Shown piece by piece: positions 60,826 to 64,000 of a DNA stretch of 64,000 nt; position 1 is the first letter of the stretch, and each line of letters begins with the position of its first letter. Below the pieces are notes generated by a model, which saw nothing but the letters and a program-made list of their open reading frames with translations, made no database searches and was not told the origin of the DNA. Source of the DNA: Novosphingobium capsulatum NBRC 12533 (GTDB lineage Bacteria; Pseudomonadota; Alphaproteobacteria; Sphingomonadales; Sphingomonadaceae); NCBI RefSeq assembly GCF_001598375.1, contig NZ_BCYV01000011.1, forward strand, positions 1-64,000. The letters are read 5' to 3'. A program made the position numbers and the translations under genes.

Positions 60826-62472
60826 TCATGCATTGATGCGGGTGGGCACTTCGATATCGAGGCGGGCGCCCGGGCGCAGATGGTTGTTGGAATGTTCGGC
60901 GATGCGCACACGGCCACCCAGTGCCGCCACGCGCTCGGTGATCGAGCGCGGCTGGCACAACTGGCCCGCCCCTGGAAAGCCAACCCCGTCGTCTGCAATC
61001 GTAACGGTCAGGGTGGACCCGTCGTGGTGGAGCGAAATCATCACTTCGCTGCACTGGCCATGTCGGGCGGCATTGGCAACAGCCTCGCGCACCATTTGTC
61101 GCAATTCATAGGCAAGATGGATCGGCACCGGCAGCGGGCCGGTCTGTCCGTCAAAGCGGATATGGACGCGCCAGTGGGCCGACATTTCCTCGACCAGGCT
61201 GCGCAATTCCTCGGTCACGTCGGCAGCGCGATCACCGTCCTCGCCGCGGCGCAGCCGGTCGATCATTACGCGCAACTGCGCCTGCTCGCGGCGCAGCGCT
61301 TCCTTCATCGCCACGATTTCGTCCTCAGGGTCCTTGCCGTCGCGCAGGCGGCGACGCAGCGCCTCGAGCCGGAACATCGTGCCGGCCAGGAACTGTACGA
61401 CGCTGTCGTGAAGGTCGCGCGCCAGGGCATTGCGCACTTCGGCCACGGCCGAGCTCTTGGCCAGGGTGGCCATTTCCTCGCGGTCGAGCGCCAGGCCGAT
61501 CTCGCGAACCAGGGCGCTCATCCACGGCAGGTCGTCCACCGCCATGGCGGGAATGCCCCAGACCAGCAGTTGCCCCTGGCTGGAAACAGAACTGAACGTG
61601 GCAAGAATGCCTTCGTTGACGCCGCAGATCTCGGCCAGCGGAATGGCGGCAGTGCTGCGCTCGATCACCAACTGGTGCTCCGCCGGCAGGCCGATGCGGC
61701 GCGCGCGCTGGCGATCGAACAGGGTGGGCGGGGCAGGCATGGCCAGGGCCGTGGACAGGGCGCTCGGGCCCTGGCGCTCGCTCGTGACGCGGCCATCGTC
61801 TTCGATCAGCAGATCGATCCAGGGCTCGTCACCCCAGGCCACCGCAAGAGCCGCGCCGCGTGCCCCCATGGTGAGGCAGGCCTGGCGCAAGGCGCTGGCC
61901 AACACGCGGTTGCGGCGCGCGCCGGGCGGGCCGGCTGGTTCGGGCAGAGTCACCACGCGCCGCCCGCGCTGGCGGCTGGCCAGCCACAGCATCAGCATCG
62001 ACACCACGACCATGCAGATCAGCCCACGCACGAAGCGCAGCGGATCGGGGGCGGCCCCGCCAAGCGTCAGCATCCCGGCCGGCACGATCGCGGCAAAGAA
62101 CAGGCCCATGCCGGTCGTCGCCACGCCGATCGTGCCCCAGCGCACGAGGGCAACCAGCAGCAGAAACGTGCCGAACACCAGAAACGGCCCGGTCAGCACG
62201 CCTTGCGGGCGCTCGGTAAAATAGATCGCGCCGGCAAATGCCACGAAATCGATCACCTGCGCGGCCGGGGCCAGGCGGCAATCATACCACCAATCCGTCC
62301 AGGCCGCGCAGGCGAGGACGATGACCCAGAAGACATAGCCACCAGCCAGTATCCGGGTGATGCCGGGATTGCGCAGCGCCACATCGGGAGAGAACACGAT
62401 ACCCGCCATGAACATCGCGGCCATCGTCAGCCGGCACAACGCCAATACCTTGCCGCTGCGCCGCGCATACAT
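60826..62472 (-). CDS. NarX-like sensor histidine kinase
   Basis: 548 residues. About six hydrophobic segments in the first 190 residues, then a cytosolic GAF-like region (about 190-340), HisKA_3 with His in ARDLHDSVVQF (about 354) and HATPase with ANAARHGQC (N box). ATG at 62472 has GGAG nine bases upstream (TTGGAGATCC). It is upstream of the NarL-type regulator in the same operon. The signal is unknown. Confidence 0.87.
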   Translation of the reverse strand: MYARRSGKVLALCRLTMAAMFMAGIVFSPDVALRNPGITRILAGGYVFWVIVLACAAWTDWWYDCRLAPAAQVIDFVAFAGAIYFTERPQGVLTGPFLVFGTFLLLVALVRWGTIGVATTGMGLFFAAIVPAGMLTLGGAAPDPLRFVRGLICMVVVSMLMLWLASRQRGRRVVTLPEPAGPPGARRNRVLASALRQACLTMGARGAALAVAWGDEPWIDLLIEDDGRVTSERQGPSALSTALAMPAPPTLFDRQRARRIGLPAEHQLVIERSTAAIPLAEICGVNEGILATFSSVSSQGQLLVWGIPAMAVDDLPWMSALVREIGLALDREEMATLAKSSAVAEVRNALARDLHDSVVQFLAGTMFRLEALRRRLRDGKDPEDEIVAMKEALRREQAQLRVMIDRLRRGEDGDRAADVTEELRSLVEEMSAHWRVHIRFDGQTGPLPVPIHLAYELRQMVREAVANAARHGQCSEVMISLHHDGSTLTVTIADDGVGFPGAGQLCQPRSITERVAALGGRVRIAEHSNNHLRPGARLDIEVPTRINA

Positions 62473-62573
62473 GTGACGGATCTCCAAGCCTGCGGCCTCC
62501 CTATGGGAAAAGATATGTGGCGCCCTGTGCGGATATGCAATCGGATTGCGCTCCCGGCGGGTGGGCTTTTACG

Positions 62574-62592
62574 TTAACCATTGTTACAGGGG
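62574..62592 (+). promoter_or_regulatory. CtrA-like box before the membrane LuxR-type gene
   Basis: TTAACCATTGTTACAGGGG resembles the elements upstream of the pilin genes (TTTACCATTG-TTAG-GG). TTAACCAT is the known CtrA half-site in alphaproteobacteria. Confidence 0.45.
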
Positions 62593-62725
62593 GCTATGCC
62601 ATCGACCATGCTTGCCGGTTCATGAATACCGATACGGGGCACCGACCTGACGCGGCGCTGATTCGCATCCTGTGGGATGCGGGCTGGCATGCACTTGGCG
62701 CTGCGGATAGGATGGGAGGCAAGTC

Positions 62726-63274
62726 ATGACCGGATCGCCTTCCTCTTCCTCGCCGCTTGATGCGTTGACGGCCAAGCAGCGTGAGGTGCTGAACCTTCTG
62801 ATCCAGCACAAGACCTCGAAGGAGATATCCCGGATACTGGGTATCTCGCCCTATACGGTCGATCAGCGCATTCTGCTGGCACGGGGCAAGCTGGGCGTCA
62901 CCTCGCGTAGCGAAGTGGCTCAGGCATATAGGCTTTTGCTGGAAGAAACCGGGTCTGCCAGGGTATCCGTAAAACCCGTATATGGTTCGCAGGATGTCGC
63001 CAAGGTCATCATTCCGACGCACAAGGACAGCGAAGGACAAGACGAGCCCGAAGCCCCGGTAGACGAAGGTGGCGATGATGGGGATCATCCCACCACGCAA
63101 GCGTCCGCCACCATGGACCAAGGGTATCATCGTGTCCTTCCGGAGATGTTCGACGGACCTTACGGGACGCTGATGCGACTGGGGGCAATGGCCCTTATCG
63201 CGATGGTCCTGATCCTCACCGTCCTGGGTGGGCTGACGATGTTCTCGCAGTTGTCCAGGATCGTGGATCGTTAA
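62726..63274 (+). CDS. LuxR-type HTH protein with C-terminal membrane anchor
   Basis: 182 residues. N-terminal LuxR/GerE HTH (about 10-70): LTAKQREVLNLLIQHKTSKE, then ISRILGISPYTVDQRILLARGKLGV. A charged, Asp/Glu-rich linker (about 95-125) and one C-terminal hydrophobic segment (about 150-172, MALIAMVLILTVLGGLTMF) follow. It has no receiver domain. A membrane-tethered DNA-binding protein of this shape is unusual. ATG at 62726 with GGGAGG upstream. Possible CtrA target. Confidence 0.82.
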   Translation: MTGSPSSSSPLDALTAKQREVLNLLIQHKTSKEISRILGISPYTVDQRILLARGKLGVTSRSEVAQAYRLLLEETGSARVSVKPVYGSQDVAKVIIPTHKDSEGQDEPEAPVDEGGDDGDHPTTQASATMDQGYHRVLPEMFDGPYGTLMRLGAMALIAMVLILTVLGGLTMFSQLSRIVDR

Positions 63275-63340
63275 CCTGTCGGATCTCCTCCGCATCAACA
63301 TGGGGACGGCACCGGTGGTGTCGTGTGGAGGCAGATGACG

Positions 63341-63739
63341 ATGACCAATACCAAGCACAACAATACGGTTCGGGCCGCAGTGGCTGGCGCGATGACGCCG
63401 GCGGTGGCGCAACTGCGCGTAACCCGCGATCTGCACGAGGCGGAAGCGGCGCTGGACGAGGCGTTGATCCGCCAGGCCAACCTGCTTTCTTCGATGGTGT
63501 CTGCGCGGCGTGAGGCGGGGCTGCCGCCGTTCCTCGGGCAGGATGCGCTGATGCGCCTGCTCAAGAGCCAGCAGGCGATGGTCGATGCGGGTGGCGAATT
63601 GGCGCGCGTGCACGGCCGGCTCAGTGCCATTGCGGCCGAAACCATGGGCGGCAATGACGAATGCCCCAAGACCGCGACGCTGGTCGATCCGGCCGATGCG
63701 TCCGGTGGGGTGATGGCGCCCCTGGCGCACGCAGCCTGA
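63341..63739 (+). CDS. Unknown helical protein
   Basis: 132 residues, predicted soluble with Ala-rich helices (EAEAALDEALIRQANLLSSM, GELARVHGRLSAIAA). The length and style suggest a cytoplasmic chaperone-like or regulator-like protein, but I recognise no family. The ATG at 63341 is chosen because GGAGG lies nine bases upstream; the ATG at 63335 is an alternative. It lies 66 bases after the LuxR-type gene, probably in the same operon. Confidence 0.65.
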   Translation: MTNTKHNNTVRAAVAGAMTPAVAQLRVTRDLHEAEAALDEALIRQANLLSSMVSARREAGLPPFLGQDALMRLLKSQQAMVDAGGELARVHGRLSAIAAETMGGNDECPKTATLVDPADASGGVMAPLAHAA

Positions 63740-63777
63740 CCTTGTCTCCGGCATGGGTATGGAGGATGTGACGGCCG

Positions 63778-64000
63778 ATGCTCTCGCTCTGGCTACCTCG
63801 CATTCTCCTGGCCTGCGCCGTTCTGTTCGCCGCCCGCAAGGGCGGCGAACCTGAACAGTCGGTGGCGGCGATCCTGCTCGCGACATTCGCGCTCGACGTT
63901 GCCAACCACGCAATCTTCGGAGATCCCGCATGGTTTGCGGTCAATCCCGGTCACCTGGTGATCGATCTTTGGGCGTTCATCGTCCTGCTGTGGGTGGCCT
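63778..64000 (+). CDS. Unknown membrane protein, N-terminal part (cut by window end)
   Basis: 74 codons visible. It begins LWLPRILLACAVLFAA, then two more hydrophobic stretches, so it is a multi-span membrane protein. No motif is seen. It starts 38 bases after the previous gene and probably belongs to the same operon. GGAGG lies at 63761-63765, 12 bases from the ATG, which is long but usable. Confidence 0.6.
   Translation, partial: MLSLWLPRILLACAVLFAARKGGEPEQSVAAILLATFALDVANHAIFGDPAWFAVNPGHLVIDLWAFIVLLWVA

Noticed and set aside
60442..62577. 711-codon plus-strand frame opposite the kinase-regulator pair
   Set aside because: Antisense shadow; real genes on the minus strand have HisKA, HATPase and LuxR domains.

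Overview
The window (about 65-70% G+C) looks like a chromosomal segment of an alphaproteobacterium of the order Sphingomonadales, most likely Novosphingobium or a close relative. I infer this from gene content and style: obgE followed by proB, a siroheme sulfite reductase operon with DUF2849 and DUF934, a LigAB-type extradiol dioxygenase, a TonB receptor with a tryptophan-halogenase-like protein in a maltodextrin locus, HWE histidine kinases and single Flp pilins. No prophage, CRISPR array or complete insertion sequence was seen. There is one tRNA gene and most genes look intact.

Layout. 0-4.4 kb: end of an unknown protein, tRNA-Ala(CGC), obgE, proB and an SDR-family protein. 4.4-7.5 kb: a Rieske oxygenase divergent from a TetR regulator that has a palindrome at its start codon, then an MFS exporter. 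7.7-11.6 kb: assimilatory sulfate reduction operon (SUMT, DUF2849, sulfite reductase, DUF934, APS/PAPS reductase). 11.8-16.4 kb: EF-hand protein, ECF sigma factor with an anti-sigma-like protein and a CnrX/Spy-like periplasmic sensor, then a DUF1800/DUF1501 pair behind a good general-stress (EcfG-type) promoter match. 16.5-24.9 kb: small secreted protein, bactofilin-like lipoprotein, a fluoride-type CLC transporter under a fluoride riboswitch, MscS channel, MetC, mercaptopyruvate sulfurtransferase, an unknown Pro/Ala-rich membrane protein, QueF and two tandem Flp pilin genes.

24.9-28.3 kb: aldo/keto reductase, an AAA-less AcoR-like regulator, a cytochrome c lipoprotein, and a small GIY-YIG nuclease gene bracketed by inverted copies of one palindrome. 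28.3-41.5 kb: maltodextrin/starch utilisation locus with GH97, two GH13 enzymes, a halogenase-like flavoprotein, TonB receptor, LacI regulator and MFS sugar transporter. The regulator and receptor diverge from an AT-rich region carrying several palindromes and four ATGCAT words. 41.5-46.1 kb: serine hydrolase, Lrp regulator, DsbA-like protein, modABC. 46.2-50.6 kb: Kup potassium transporter divergent from a shortened KdpD and KdpE. 50.7-57 kb: soluble chemoreceptor and a complete type I secretion apparatus without an adjacent substrate. 57-64 kb: HWE kinase, unknown small protein, LigAB, a NarX/NarL-like two-component pair, a membrane-anchored LuxR-type protein and two unknown proteins, the last cut by the window end.

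Most notable: (1) the GIY-YIG gene between inverted palindromes, reminiscent of REP/RAYT elements but with a different nuclease; (2) the fluoride riboswitch-CLC pair; (3) two approximately 90-bp repeat pairs with near-identical arms and the same 17-nt spacer at 2.1 and 39.8 kb; (4) possible CtrA boxes ahead of both pilin genes, the membrane LuxR-type gene and the HWE kinase.
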